Positions 20,144 to 29,588 of a stretch of 64,000 nucleotides of DNA are shown here, piece by piece (the stretch's first letter is position 1; the number at the start of each line of letters is the position of its first letter). Source of the DNA: Shinella sumterensis (lineage in GTDB: Bacteria > Pseudomonadota > Alphaproteobacteria > Rhizobiales > Rhizobiaceae); contig NZ_MYFN02000005.1 in NCBI RefSeq assembly GCF_004514425.2, forward strand, positions 186,001 to 250,000. The letters run 5' to 3'. The translations under genes were made by a program, and so were the position numbers. Under the pieces are notes generated by a model. It was not told the origin of the DNA and did not search any database. It worked only from the letters and a program-made list of their open reading frames with translations.

Positions 20144-21160
20144 ATGAGAGCCGTCATCTGCCTTGAACCCGGCCGCCTTGCGCTGGTCGAACGGGAGCCG
20201 CCGGCCAGCGTTCCGCCGGGCTGGGCGCGCGTCGCCGTCAGCCATGTCGGCATCTGCGGCACCGATTACCACATCTTCGAGGGCAAGCACCCGTTCCTGG
20301 AATATCCGCGCATCATGGGCCACGAGATCTCCGGCACCGTCGTCGAGCCGGGCGAAAGCGGGCTGACCACCGGCATGACGGTGGTGGTCAATCCCTACAT
20401 TTCCTGCGGCACCTGCATTGCCTGCCGCAAGGGCAAGCCCAATTGCTGCACGGCGATCCGCGTGCTCGGCGTGCACACGGACGGGGCCTTCTGCGAGGAG
20501 ATCGTCGTGCCCGGCGAAAACCTCTATCCGGCCGAAGGGCTTTCGCCCGAGGCCGCGGCCATGGTCGAGTTCCTGGCCATCGGCGCGCATGCCGTGCGCC
20601 GCTCGCTGGCGCCGGAAGGGTCGCGGGCGCTGGTCATCGGCGCCGGGCCGATCGGTCTCGGCACCGCGATCTTCTCGCGCATCGCCGGCCATGCGGTCAC
20701 GATGATGGATACCTCCGCCGAACGGCTGGCCATGGCCGATACGCGTTTCGGCTTCCGGGACGGCCTGCTTGCGGGCGCGTCGGCCGCCGCCGATGTCGCG
20801 CGGATGACCGATGGCGAGGGCTTCGACGTCGTGTTCGACGCGACCGGCCACGCCGGCTCGATGGAGGGCGCCTTTGCCCATGTCGCCCATGGCGGCACGC
20901 TGGTGCTGGTGAGCGTGGTGAAGGACGAGATCCGGTTTTCCGACCCGGAATTCCACAAACGCGAAATGATGCTGGTCGGCAGCCGCAATGCGCTGCGTGT
21001 CGATTTCGATCACGTCATGGCCAGCATGCGGGCGGGCCGGGTGCCTGTCGAGGCGCTCGTCACCCACCGCACCACGCTGGAAGAGGCGCCCCAGGATCTC
21101 GCCCGCTGGGCAACGCAGAAATCCGGGTTGATCAAGGCCATCGTGCACGTCGCGGCCTGA
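20144..21160 (+). CDS. Zinc-dependent alcohol/polyol dehydrogenase (MDR family)
   Basis: A 338-residue medium-chain dehydrogenase/reductase. The catalytic zinc ligands are Cys38 (GICGTD), His60 and Glu61 (GHE); the structural zinc cysteines are 88, 91, 94 and 102 in the CGTCIACRKGKPNCC block. NAD(P) is bound at GAGPIGLG near residue 165. Relatives oxidise L-galactonate, L-idonate, sorbitol or threonine; the substrate here is not fixed by the motifs. It starts one base after the permease stop, so it is co-transcribed with the transporter and presumably acts on the imported sugar or a derivative. Confidence 0.88.
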   Translation: MRAVICLEPGRLALVEREPPASVPPGWARVAVSHVGICGTDYHIFEGKHPFLEYPRIMGHEISGTVVEPGESGLTTGMTVVVNPYISCGTCIACRKGKPNCCTAIRVLGVHTDGAFCEEIVVPGENLYPAEGLSPEAAAMVEFLAIGAHAVRRSLAPEGSRALVIGAGPIGLGTAIFSRIAGHAVTMMDTSAERLAMADTRFGFRDGLLAGASAAADVARMTDGEGFDVVFDATGHAGSMEGAFAHVAHGGTLVLVSVVKDEIRFSDPEFHKREMMLVGSRNALRVDFDHVMASMRAGRVPVEALVTHRTTLEEAPQDLARWATQKSGLIKAIVHVAA

Positions 21161-21228
21161 ACCGCGGCGGTGCGGGCCGGGCCGCAACCCGTTCATTTCC
21201 CGGAAAGGATCCCGCGTCTAGGATGCCG

Positions 21229-21272
21229 GCGTGGCATGTTGCCACGCAGCGAAAACCTGTTAGTGTTTTCGC
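21229..21272. promoter_or_regulatory. Two adjacent stem-loops upstream of the PHB depolymerase gene
   Basis: The first is GCGTGGCA-TGT-TGCCACGC (21229-21247). The second is GCGAAAAC-CTGTTAGT-GTTTTCGC (21249-21272). Both stems are 8 bp and perfect, with one base between them. They lie 69-112 bases after the zinc dehydrogenase stop and 71 bases before the phaZ ATG. There is no T-run, so a simple intrinsic terminator is not obvious; a folded 5' leader or a protein-binding site is possible. Confidence 0.45.
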
Positions 21273-21342
21273 AACTGCGGAAACCGGGTGAGACGGTGCG
21301 GCGGCCCAACGCCCCGCATCGGGAAATGGGATAACGCGACCG

Positions 21343-22641
21343 ATGTATTATCAGCTCTATGAACTCAACCATGCGATGATGGCGCCCTGGCGCGCGGCGG
21401 CCGACCAGATGCGGATCGCCTTCCGCAACCCGCTCAACCCGCTCGCGCACACCTATCTCGGCCGCACGATGGCAGCGGGCTTCGAGGTTCTCGAGCGCAG
21501 CACCCGCCGCTATGGCAAGCCCGATTTCGACCTGCCGCAGACCACCATCGACGGCAAGAGCGTGTCCGTGCATGAGAGGATCGTCTGGAAGCAGCCCTTC
21601 TGCAATCTCATCCATTTCGAGCGCTGTCTGCCGGCGGGCCATCCCAAGGACCCGAAGATCCTGATCGTCGCGCCGATGTCCGGCCACTATGCGACGCTGC
21701 TGCGCGGCACCGTGGAAGCGCTGCTGCCGCATGCCGAGGTGCACATCACCGATTGGGTGGATGCGCGCATGGTGCCCTTGGCCGACGGCGGCTTCGACCT
21801 CGACGATTACATCGATTACGTCATCCAGATGCTGCATGCGCTGGGACCGGATACCCATGTCGTGGCGGTCTGCCAGCCGGCGGTGCCGGTGCTGGCCGCT
21901 GTCGCGGTGATGGAAGCCGACGACGACCCGCTCGCGCCCTCCACCATGACGCTGATGGGCGGGCCGATCGACACGCGCATCAACCCGACCGCCGTCAACC
22001 AGCTGGCAAAAGAAAAGCCGATCGAGTGGTTCCGCGACAATGTCATCATGCCGGTGCCGTGGCCGCAGCCGGGCTTCATGCGCATGGTCTATCCCGGTTT
22101 CCTGCAACTGTCGGGCTTCATGTCGATGAACCTCGACCGCCACGTCGTCGCCCACAAGGAGTTCTTCGCCCATCTCGTGAAGAACGACGGCGACGCGGCC
22201 GAGAAGCACCGCGATTTCTACGACGAATATCTCGCGGTCATGGACCTGACGGCGGAGTTCTACCTCCAGACCGTCGAGACGGTGTTCATGAAGCACGCCC
22301 TGCCGAAGGGCGAGATGATGCACCGCGCGCGCCCGGTCGATACGACCGCCATCCGCAACGTGGCGCTCTTGACCGTCGAGGGCGAGAACGACGACATTTC
22401 CGGCGTCGGCCAGACCAAGGCGGCGCAGACGATCTGCACCAACATCCCCGATGACATGCGCATGCACTACATGCAGCCCGATGTCGGCCATTACGGCGTC
22501 TTCAACGGCTCGCGCTTCCGCAAGGAGATCGCGCCGCGCATCGTCTCCTTCGTGCAGGCGCATGGCAAGGCGTCCAGGGCCAAGCCGGCCAAACCGGTGC
22601 CGCGGGTCATCAAGGGCGGAAAATCCGACGGTGCGGCCTGA
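21343..22641 (+). CDS. phaZ: Intracellular polyhydroxybutyrate depolymerase
   Basis: A 432-residue intracellular PHB depolymerase of the PhaZ type, which mobilises stored polyester to 3-hydroxybutyrate oligomers. It begins MYYQLYELNHAMMAPWR as in the family. The lipase-box equivalent is VCQPAVP with nucleophile Cys177 instead of Ser, the normal state in this class. Other family markers are LMGGPIDTR near residue 204, LTVEGENDDISG near 345 (Asp) and the His in DVGHYGVFNG near 384. The C-terminal 25 residues are Lys/Pro-rich. It is monocistronic by appearance. Confidence 0.92.
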   Translation: MYYQLYELNHAMMAPWRAAADQMRIAFRNPLNPLAHTYLGRTMAAGFEVLERSTRRYGKPDFDLPQTTIDGKSVSVHERIVWKQPFCNLIHFERCLPAGHPKDPKILIVAPMSGHYATLLRGTVEALLPHAEVHITDWVDARMVPLADGGFDLDDYIDYVIQMLHALGPDTHVVAVCQPAVPVLAAVAVMEADDDPLAPSTMTLMGGPIDTRINPTAVNQLAKEKPIEWFRDNVIMPVPWPQPGFMRMVYPGFLQLSGFMSMNLDRHVVAHKEFFAHLVKNDGDAAEKHRDFYDEYLAVMDLTAEFYLQTVETVFMKHALPKGEMMHRARPVDTTAIRNVALLTVEGENDDISGVGQTKAAQTICTNIPDDMRMHYMQPDVGHYGVFNGSRFRKEIAPRIVSFVQAHGKASRAKPAKPVPRVIKGGKSDGAA

Positions 22642-22769
22642 TTTTTCAGGCCGTTTACAGGCACTTGCCCGAATTAACCTTGTGCTGTCTTGAACGCGAC
22701 CGGCGGTCTAACCACATCGGATTCACCGGAAACCGAGGTGGTTTCCGCCGATCGTGAGGAAGATTGCAC

Positions 22770-23204
22770 ATGAATCAGTCAGCCCTGATCCGTCCCGACT
22801 GGACCCCCGCGACCATCGCCCTGATGGTGCTCGGCTTTGTGGTGTTCTGGCCGCTCGGCCTCGCCATGCTGGCCTACATCATCTTCGGCGACCGCCTGAA
22901 GTCCTTCAGGAAGGACGCCAATGATGCCGTCGATGGCGTGTTCGCCTCCTGCCGCAGCGCCTTCGGCCGCGGCAAGGGCCCGGCCTTCCGCCGTGCCACG
23001 GGCAATGTCGCCTTCGACGACTGGCGCGACGCCGAGCTGTCGCGCCTCGACGAGGAACGCCGCAAGCTCGACGAGATGCGTGAAGAATTCGATTCCTATG
23101 TCCGCGAGCTTCGCCGCGCCAAGGACCAGGAGGAGTTCGACCGCTTCATGCGCGAGCGCCGCAACGAAGGCAAGGGCGACGTCCCCGGCTTCCCGGCAAC
23201 GTAA
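22770..23204 (+). CDS. DUF2852 membrane protein
   Basis: A 144-residue protein of the DUF2852 family, unknown function, common in Rhizobiales. One membrane segment (about residues 15-40: IALMVLGFVVFWPLGLAMLA and onward) is followed by a cytosolic part whose C-terminal third (about 85-135) is strongly charged and heptad-like, consistent with a coiled coil. The ATG at 22770 is chosen over a TTG two codons upstream because GAGGA lies 9 bases before it. Confidence 0.8.
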   Translation: MNQSALIRPDWTPATIALMVLGFVVFWPLGLAMLAYIIFGDRLKSFRKDANDAVDGVFASCRSAFGRGKGPAFRRATGNVAFDDWRDAELSRLDEERRKLDEMREEFDSYVRELRRAKDQEEFDRFMRERRNEGKGDVPGFPAT

Positions 23205-23276
23205 GCCGCCTGCGCTCTCGTCATGGCCGGGTCAACCTGGCCATGATGCGGAGAGGCTGGACAAGCACTGAAATCG

Positions 23277-23302
23277 ACCGGCGCCGCGAGCGCCGGTTTT
23301 TT
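23277..23302 (+). terminator. Rho-independent terminator after the DUF2852 gene
   Basis: ACCGGCGC-CGCGA-GCGCCGGT followed by six T. A second inverted repeat (TCATGGCC ... GGCCATGA, 23221-23246) lies just before it. Confidence 0.82.
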
Positions 23303-23346
23303 GTTGGGCCGTTTCAGACGGTCTCGAATCGGCTAAGAAGAACAGC

Positions 23347-24108
23347 ATGTTTCCCTCGTTCCGCACGCCCAGAAAGGCCCTGAAGTCACCGCCTCCGCCG
23401 GAGCGGCGGGAGATCGACGTCAACGGCCGGCAGCTGCCGCTCACCATCCGGCGGGATCTGCGCGCGACGCGCCTGACGCTGCGCATCGAACCCGGCGGCC
23501 GGGCGCTGCGCATGACGGTGCCCTCGGGCATCGCAGAGCGCGACATCAAGGATTTTCTGGATCGTCACCAGGGCTGGCTGATGACGAAGCTTGCGAGGTT
23601 CCGCACGACGAACGAACTGGCCGATGGCGGCTATGTCATGGTCCGCGGCGTGTCCCATCGCATCGAGGCGACGGGCCGCCTGCGCGGGATCACCGAAGCG
23701 GTGGTGGTGGACGACGAGGCGGTGCTGCGTGTCGGCGGCATGGAGGAAAGCATTCCCCGCCGCATCTGCGATTTCCTGAAGAAGGAGGCGCGGCTGGATC
23801 TCGACCGGCTGGTCGCCGTTCATGCCGGCCGGATCGGGCGCAAGGTCAAGTCGATGACGCTGCGCGATACCCGCAGCCGCTGGGGCTCCTGCTCGGCGGA
23901 CGGCGCGCTCAGCTTCTCCTGGCGCATCGCCATGGCGCCGCCCCATGTCATCGATTATCTCGCCGCCCACGAGGTGGCGCATCTCCAGGAGATGAACCAC
24001 AGTGCGGCCTTCTGGGCCTTGTGCGAAAGGCTCTGCCCCGCGACGGAGGAGGCCAAGCGCTGGCTGAAGCGCAACGGCAGCCTCCTGCACGCGGTCGATT
24101 TTGGCTGA
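23347..24108 (+). CDS. YgjP-like (DUF45/M48-type) zinc metallopeptidase
   Basis: A 253-residue cytosolic metallopeptidase of the YgjP/DUF45 group. The zinc motif HEVAH is at residues 208-212, with a downstream glutamate/histidine region (MNHSAAFWALCERLCP). The family-specific RDTRSRWGSCS lies about 20 residues before it. The N-terminal half holds the family's beta-rich DLRATRLTLRI segment. The physiological substrate is unknown. It converges with the small YqaE-like gene, 24 bases apart. Confidence 0.85.
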   Translation: MFPSFRTPRKALKSPPPPERREIDVNGRQLPLTIRRDLRATRLTLRIEPGGRALRMTVPSGIAERDIKDFLDRHQGWLMTKLARFRTTNELADGGYVMVRGVSHRIEATGRLRGITEAVVVDDEAVLRVGGMEESIPRRICDFLKKEARLDLDRLVAVHAGRIGRKVKSMTLRDTRSRWGSCSADGALSFSWRIAMAPPHVIDYLAAHEVAHLQEMNHSAAFWALCERLCPATEEAKRWLKRNGSLLHAVDFG

Positions 24109-24132
24109 TCCGGCCCGACAGCGCGGTGAAGT

Positions 24133-24327
24133 CTAACGCCGGTTGCCGAGCGCCTCGCTGATCTTCCTGTCGGTGTTGTATTGGCCAAGCGCATAGACGG
24201 CCCAGATCGCGGCGGGCAGCCAGCCGATCAGCGTGACCTGCAGGATGAGGCAGATGATGCCGGCAACAGGTCGCCCGATGGTGAAAAACGCGAGAAAGGG
24301 CAGGAGGATGGCGATGATGAGCCGCAT
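24133..24327 (-). CDS. YqaE/Pmp3 family small membrane protein
   Basis: A 64-residue UPF0057/Pmp3 proteolipid with two hydrophobic segments (about residues 2-18 and 24-46). The family pattern IGRPVAGIICLILQVTLIGWLPAAIWAVYAL is visible in two blocks (residues 18-31 and 32-48). In plants and fungi relatives affect membrane potential and salt tolerance; the bacterial role is not known. The start is the ATG ending at 24327; longer forms would begin with Arg/Cys-rich sequence unlike the family. It converges with the metallopeptidase and is divergent from trpF. Confidence 0.82.
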   Translation of the reverse strand: MRLIIAILLPFLAFFTIGRPVAGIICLILQVTLIGWLPAAIWAVYALGQYNTDRKISEALGNRR

Positions 24328-24456
24328 GATGGTCTCCGATCGGTCGTTTCCTTCCATATGGGCCCGGCAACGCGGCGGACAAGGGCGTCGCAGCAAGCCC
24401 TATTGCCGCCGTCTTTCGGCTCGACTCTTCCGGTGATTCGTGCGACTTCGTCCCCC

Positions 24457-25131
24457 ATGACACTCGATATCAAGATCTGCGGTTTGAAGACCGAGGATGC
24501 CGTCGACAAGGCGGTGGCGCTCGGCGCGACCCATATCGGCTTCATCTTCTTTCCCAAGAGCCCGCGCAACATCGAGCCGGCCGATGCCGGCCGGCTGGCC
24601 GATCGCGTGCGCGGCCGCGTCAAGATCGTCGCGGTGACGGTCGATGCCGACAGCGATACGCTGGACGAGATCGTCGACCAGCTTTCGCCTGACATTCTCC
24701 AGCTGCACGGCAAGGAAAGCCCCGAACGGGTCCTCACCGTCAAGGCGGTCTATGGCCTGCCGGTCATCAAGGCCTTCTCGGTGCGCGAAGCCGACGACCT
24801 CAAGAAGATCGATCCCTATATCGGCATCGCCGACCGGTTCCTCTTCGATGCCAAGCCGCCGGCAGGCTCTGAGCTCCCGGGCGGCAACGGCGTTTCCTTC
24901 GACTGGAACCTCATGCATTTGCTTGACGGAAGCGTGGATTACATGCTTTCGGGTGGGCTGAACAAGGATAACCTCGCCGAGGCGATCCAGCTGACCGGCG
25001 CGCCCGGCATCGACACCAGTTCCGGCGTCGAGAGTGCGCCCGGCGTCAAGGATCTCGGCCTGATCGAAGCGTTTTTTGAAGCGGCACGAAACGCGCAAAG
25101 CGAAACCGCCGTCGCAGGGAGAGGCACGTGA
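24457..25131 (+). CDS. trpF: Phosphoribosylanthranilate isomerase
   Basis: A 224-residue (alpha/beta)8 isomerase for the third step of tryptophan synthesis. The catalytic Cys is in KICGLK (residues 6-11) and the Asp is in VDADSD (about 63-68); the phosphate-binding LSGGLN is near residue 165. The ATG at 24457 has no clear ribosome site; an in-frame GTG 24 bases upstream is the alternative, but similarity begins at MTLDIKICG. Its stop overlaps the trpB GTG (GTGA), so the two are coupled. The separate trpFBA unit is the normal rhizobial arrangement. Confidence 0.93.
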   Translation: MTLDIKICGLKTEDAVDKAVALGATHIGFIFFPKSPRNIEPADAGRLADRVRGRVKIVAVTVDADSDTLDEIVDQLSPDILQLHGKESPERVLTVKAVYGLPVIKAFSVREADDLKKIDPYIGIADRFLFDAKPPAGSELPGGNGVSFDWNLMHLLDGSVDYMLSGGLNKDNLAEAIQLTGAPGIDTSSGVESAPGVKDLGLIEAFFEAARNAQSETAVAGRGT

Positions 25132-26348
25132 ACCAGTCACCCAACCTGAATTCGTTCCGCGAGGGACCGGATGAAGACGGACGCTTCGGCATCTTCGGCG
25201 GTCGTTTCGTTGCCGAAACCCTGATGCCGCTGATCCTCGATCTCCAGGAAGAGTGGAACAAGGCCAAGACCGATCCGGCTTTCCAGGCCGAACTCAAGGA
25301 CCTCGGCGCCCACTATATCGGCCGTCCGAGCCCGCTCTATTATGCCGAGCGCCTGACGCAGCATCTCGGCGGTGCAAAGATCTACTTCAAGCGCGAGGAG
25401 CTGAACCACACCGGCTCGCACAAGATCAACAACTGTATCGGCCAGATACTGCTTGCCAAGCGCATGGGCAAGACGCGCATCATCGCCGAAACCGGTGCCG
25501 GCCAGCACGGCGTTGCCTCCGCCACGGTCGCCGCGCGCTTCGGCCTGCCCTGCGTCGTCTATATGGGCGCGACCGATGTCGAGCGTCAGGCGCCGAACGT
25601 CTTCCGCATGAAGCTGCTCGGTGCGGAGGTGAAGCCCGTCACCGCCGGCAGCGGCACGCTGAAGGACGCCATGAACGAGGCGCTGCGCGACTGGGTCACC
25701 AATGTCGACGACACCTATTACCTCATCGGCACCGCGGCCGGGCCGCATCCCTATCCGGAGCTGGTGCGCGATTTCCAGTCGGTCATCGGCACGGAAGCGC
25801 GCGAACAGATCCTGGCCGCCGAAGGCCGCCTGCCGGATATGGTGATCGCCGCCGTCGGCGGCGGTTCGAACGCCATCGGTATCTTCCATCCGTTCCTGGA
25901 CGACAAGGACGTGCAGATCGTCGGCGTCGAGGCCGGCGGCCGGGGGCTGGAGGGCGAGGAGCATTGCGCATCGCTGACCGCGGGTTCCCCGGGCGTGCTG
26001 CACGGCAACCGCACCTATCTGCTGCAGGACGAGGACGGCCAGATCAAGGAAGGCCATTCCATTTCGGCCGGTCTGGATTATCCCGGCATCGGTCCGGAAC
26101 ATGCCTGGCTGCACGATATCGGCCGTGCCGAATATGTGCCGATCATGGATGACGAGGCGCTGGAGGCCTTCCAGCTGCTGACCAGGCTCGAAGGCATCAT
26201 TCCCGCGCTGGAGCCGAGCCATGCCATCGCCGAGGTGATCAAGCGCGCCCCGAAGATGGGCAAGGACCAGATCATCCTGATGAACCTCTCGGGCCGCGGC
26301 GACAAGGATATCTTCACCGTCGGCAAGATCCTCGGCATGGAGCTTTAA
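25128..26348 (+). CDS. trpB: Tryptophan synthase beta chain
   Basis: A 406-residue PLP enzyme that joins indole and serine. The PLP lysine is Lys99 in HTGSHKINN, the phosphate loop is GGGSNAIG near residue 243, and AETGAGQHG holds the catalytic Glu region. It begins at GTG 25128, overlapping trpF by 4 bases, and is followed by trpA after one base, giving stoichiometric alpha2-beta2 synthesis. Confidence 0.96.
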   Translation: MNQSPNLNSFREGPDEDGRFGIFGGRFVAETLMPLILDLQEEWNKAKTDPAFQAELKDLGAHYIGRPSPLYYAERLTQHLGGAKIYFKREELNHTGSHKINNCIGQILLAKRMGKTRIIAETGAGQHGVASATVAARFGLPCVVYMGATDVERQAPNVFRMKLLGAEVKPVTAGSGTLKDAMNEALRDWVTNVDDTYYLIGTAAGPHPYPELVRDFQSVIGTEAREQILAAEGRLPDMVIAAVGGGSNAIGIFHPFLDDKDVQIVGVEAGGRGLEGEEHCASLTAGSPGVLHGNRTYLLQDEDGQIKEGHSISAGLDYPGIGPEHAWLHDIGRAEYVPIMDDEALEAFQLLTRLEGIIPALEPSHAIAEVIKRAPKMGKDQIILMNLSGRGDKDIFTVGKILGMEL

Positions 26349-26349
26349 G

Positions 26350-27189
26350 ATGACCGCACGCATGGACAAACGTTTTGCGGATCTCGCAGCCGAAGGCCGC
26401 CCGGCGCTCGTCACCTATTTCATGGGCGGCGATCCCGATTATGCGAGCTCGCTGGAGATCATGAAGGCGCTGCCCAAGGCAGGCTCCGATGTCATCGAGC
26501 TGGGCATGCCGTTCTCCGATCCGATGGCCGACGGCCCGGCGATCCAGGTGGCCGGCCAGCGCGCGCTGAAGGCGGGCCAGACGCTTGCCAAGACCATCCA
26601 GATGGCGCGCGATTTCCGCCGCGAGGACGATGCGACGCCGATCGTCATGATGGGCTACTACAACCCCATCTACATCTACGGCGTCGAGCGTTTCCTCGAT
26701 GACGCCGTGGAGGCCGGCATCGACGGCCTCATCGTCGTGGACCTGCCGCCGGAGATGGACGACGAGCTGTGCATCCCGGCGCTGGCGCGCGGCATCAATT
26801 TCATTCGCCTCGCCACGCCGACCACGGATGAAAAGCGCCTGCCGGCCGTGCTGAAGAACACCTCGGGCTTCGTCTACTATGTCTCGATGAACGGCATCAC
26901 CGGTTCGGCCCTGCCGGATCCGTCGCTGATCGGCGACGCGGTCGGTCGCATCAAGGCGCATACCAGGCTGCCGGTCTGCGTCGGCTTCGGCGTCAAGACG
27001 GCCGAACACGCCCGCGCCATCGGCGCGTCGGCGGATGGCGTCGTCGTCGGCACCACCATCGTCAACCAGATCGCCTCCAGCCTGACGGCGGACGGCAAGG
27101 CGAGCGCGGCCACCGTTCCCGGTGTCGAGACGCTCGTCAGGAGCCTCGCATCGGGCGTGCGCGCATCGCGCCTTGCGGCGGCGGAGTAA
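26350..27189 (+). CDS. trpA: Tryptophan synthase alpha chain
   Basis: A 279-residue (alpha/beta)8 protein that cleaves indole-3-glycerol phosphate and channels indole to TrpB. Catalytic Glu50 and Asp61 lie in [13 protein letters not shown]; the phosphate site [10 protein letters not shown] is near residue 217. One base separates it from trpB. After it comes an 89-base gap before accD, containing a weak AACCG/CGGTT hairpin (27224-27238), so read-through into accD is likely but may be reduced. Confidence 0.95.
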   Translation: MTARMDKRFADLAAEGRPALVTYFMGGDPDYASSLEIMKALPKAGSDVIELGMPFSDPMADGPAIQVAGQRALKAGQTLAKTIQMARDFRREDDATPIVMMGYYNPIYIYGVERFLDDAVEAGIDGLIVVDLPPEMDDELCIPALARGINFIRLATPTTDEKRLPAVLKNTSGFVYYVSMNGITGSALPDPSLIGDAVGRIKAHTRLPVCVGFGVKTAEHARAIGASADGVVVGTTIVNQIASSLTADGKASAATVPGVETLVRSLASGVRASRLAAAE

Positions 27190-27278
27190 AGTTCCCACAT
27201 GGGACCGGAAAGCAAATCCAGGAGAACCGTGAAGCGGTTTTCCGCCCGGAATTGCGCAGATTAACGGGAGTCTAGACC

Positions 27279-28190
27279 GTGAACTGGATCACGAATTACG
27301 TTCGGCCGAAGATCAACTCGATGCTCGGCCGCCCTGACCGGGATGTGCCGGAAAACCTCTGGATCAAGTGCCCGGAAACCGGCGAGATGGTGTTCCATCG
27401 CGATCTCGAGGAAAACAAGTGGGTCATCCCGGCCTCGGGCTACCACATGAAGATGCCGGCGAAAGCCCGCCTCAAGGACCTGTTCGACGATGGCGTCTTC
27501 GAGTCGTTGCAGCAGCCGAAGGTGGCGCAGGACCCGCTGAAGTTCCGCGATTCCAAGAAATATGTCGATCGCCTGAAGGACAGCCGTATCAAGACGGACT
27601 TGGAGGACACGATCCTCGCCGGCGTCGGCAAGGTGCGCGGCGTCAAGCTGGTCGCCGTCGTGCATGAATTCAGCTTCATGGGCGGTTCGCTCGGCATCGC
27701 CGCCGGCGAAGCCATCATCAAGGCTTTCGAGCGCGCCATCGCCGAGAAGTGCCCGCTCGTCATGTTCCCCGCCTCCGGCGGCGCGCGCATGCAGGAAGGC
27801 ATCCTCTCGCTGATGCAGCTTCCGCGCACCACGGTCGCCGTGGAAATGCTCAAGGAAGCGGGCCTGCCCTATATCGTCGTGCTCACCAACCCCACGACGG
27901 GCGGCGTGACGGCGTCCTACGCCATGCTGGGCGACATCCATCTCGCCGAGCCGGGCGCCGAAATCTGCTTTGCCGGCAAGCGCGTCATCGAGCAGACCAT
28001 CCGCGAGAAGCTGCCCGAGGGCTTCCAGACGTCGGAATACCTTCTTGAGCACGGCATGGTGGACATGGTCGTCAAGCGCCACGATATCCCCGCCACGCTT
28101 GCCCGCCTTCTGAAGATCCTGATGAAGAAGCCGGCCGCTTCCGCACCCGTGGTGGAAAAAACCGCCGCCGTCGCCATCGCGGCGCAATAA
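27279..28190 (+). CDS. accD: Acetyl-CoA carboxylase carboxyltransferase subunit beta
   Basis: A 303-residue AccD that, with AccA, transfers carboxyl from biotin to acetyl-CoA for fatty acid synthesis. The crotonase-like core is intact (GFSFMGGS-like [10 protein letters not shown] near residue 130, [10 protein letters not shown] near 166, [12 protein letters not shown] near 207). In E. coli the N-terminus has a four-cysteine zinc ribbon; here only the first Cys survives (KCPETGEM, about 30-37), and the other three positions are Thr/Glu, Pro/Ala and Gly. The start codon is GTG, preceded by GGGAG. folC follows after one base. Confidence 0.95.
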   Translation: MNWITNYVRPKINSMLGRPDRDVPENLWIKCPETGEMVFHRDLEENKWVIPASGYHMKMPAKARLKDLFDDGVFESLQQPKVAQDPLKFRDSKKYVDRLKDSRIKTDLEDTILAGVGKVRGVKLVAVVHEFSFMGGSLGIAAGEAIIKAFERAIAEKCPLVMFPASGGARMQEGILSLMQLPRTTVAVEMLKEAGLPYIVVLTNPTTGGVTASYAMLGDIHLAEPGAEICFAGKRVIEQTIREKLPEGFQTSEYLLEHGMVDMVVKRHDIPATLARLLKILMKKPAASAPVVEKTAAVAIAAQ

Positions 28191-28191
28191 C

Positions 28192-29535
28192 ATGACGGGC
28201 GTCGCGGTCAGCGAAGCGGCGCTGGAGATCGAGAAGCTTCTCGGTCTCCACCCCAAGGGCTTCGACCTCTCGCTCGACCGCATCACGCGGCTTCTCGCGG
28301 CGCTCGACAATCCCCACCTGAAACTGCCGCCGGTCATCCATGTGGCCGGCACCAACGGCAAGGGCTCGGTCACGGCCTTCTGCCGGGCGATCCTCGAGGC
28401 CCAGGGCCTCAGCGTGCACGTCCACACCTCGCCCCACCTCGTCAATTGGCACGAGCGCTATCGCCTCGGTGTCGCCGGCGGCCGTGGGCAGTTCGTCGAG
28501 GACGCCGTTCTCGCCGATGCCGTGCGCCGCGTGGCCGATGCCAATGGCGGCGAGAAGATCACCGTCTTCGAAATCCTGACCGCCGTCACCTTCCTGCTGT
28601 TTGCCGAGCATCCGGCGGATGTGGCGATCATCGAGGTCGGCCTCGGCGGCCGCTTCGATGCCACGAATGTCATGCCGCGACCGGCCGCATGCGTCATCAT
28701 GCCGATCTCGCTCGACCACCAGGCCTATCTCGGCGACCGGGTCGAACTCATCGCCGCCGAAAAGGCCGGCATCATGAAGCGTGGCGTGCCCGTCGTCATC
28801 GGCTACCAGCCGGAAGAGGCGGCCCGCGACGTGCTGATCGAGATCGCCGAGCGGCTGGGCTGCCCGCACGCCGTCTACGGTCAGGATTTTCTCGCCCATG
28901 AGGAATTCGGCCGTCTCGTCTATCAGGACGAGTTCGGCCTTGCCGATCTTCCCCTGCCGCGCCTGCCGGGCCGGCACCAATATGCCAATGCCGCCGCCGC
29001 CATTCGCGCCGTCAAGGCGGCCGGTTTTTCTGTCGGCGAGCCGGCGATCGAGACGGGGCTGTCACGCGTCGAATGGCCGGGCCGCCTGCAAAGGCTCCCC
29101 GATGGCGCGCTCTTCCGCCTCGCCCCGCCCGCAAGCGAGATCTGGGTCGATGGCGGTCACAATCCCGGTGCGGGACAGGTCATTGCCGAGACCATGGCGA
29201 ATTTCGAGGAGCGCGAGGCGCGTCCGCTCTTCCTCATCACGGGCATGATCAACACGAAGGATCCCGTCGGCTATTTCGACCCGTTCCGCGGGCTGGCCGA
29301 GCGGGTCTTCACCGTGCCGATCCGCGGCTCCGATGCCGGGCTCGACCCCGCCGCACTCGCCGAGGATGCCGCACGCGCGGGCCTCGAGGCCGCACCGCTT
29401 GCGACGGTGGGCGAGGCGCTGGTGGAGATTGTGCGCATCACGGCCGAGGATTCGGTGCCGCCGCGTATCCTGATCGGCGGTTCGCTCTATCTCGTCGGCG
29501 ACGTGCTGGCCGACAACGGCACGCCGCCCACCTGA
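28192..29535 (+). CDS. folC: Bifunctional dihydrofolate synthase / folylpolyglutamate synthase
   Basis: A 447-residue Mur-ligase-fold enzyme that makes dihydrofolate and adds glutamates to folates. The P-loop GTNGKGSV is near residue 53, the Mur-ligase EVGLGGRFDATN near 149, PISLDHQAYLGD near 167, and the C-terminal DGGHNPGAGQ near 322. It starts one base after accD; the accD-folC pairing is widespread in proteobacteria. It ends 5 bases before a strong terminator. Confidence 0.94.
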   Translation: MTGVAVSEAALEIEKLLGLHPKGFDLSLDRITRLLAALDNPHLKLPPVIHVAGTNGKGSVTAFCRAILEAQGLSVHVHTSPHLVNWHERYRLGVAGGRGQFVEDAVLADAVRRVADANGGEKITVFEILTAVTFLLFAEHPADVAIIEVGLGGRFDATNVMPRPAACVIMPISLDHQAYLGDRVELIAAEKAGIMKRGVPVVIGYQPEEAARDVLIEIAERLGCPHAVYGQDFLAHEEFGRLVYQDEFGLADLPLPRLPGRHQYANAAAAIRAVKAAGFSVGEPAIETGLSRVEWPGRLQRLPDGALFRLAPPASEIWVDGGHNPGAGQVIAETMANFEEREARPLFLITGMINTKDPVGYFDPFRGLAERVFTVPIRGSDAGLDPAALAEDAARAGLEAAPLATVGEALVEIVRITAEDSVPPRILIGGSLYLVGDVLADNGTPPT

Positions 29536-29540
29536 CAACA

Positions 29541-29567
29541 AAAAGCCCGGCTTCGAGCCGGGCTTTT
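29541..29567. terminator. Bidirectional terminator between folC and trxA
   Basis: An 11-bp perfect stem (AAAAGCCCGGC / GCCGGGCTTTT) with loop TTCGA, between converging genes. Confidence 0.88.
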
Positions 29568-29588
29568 CGGTTGGACCGGTCGGGCCGA

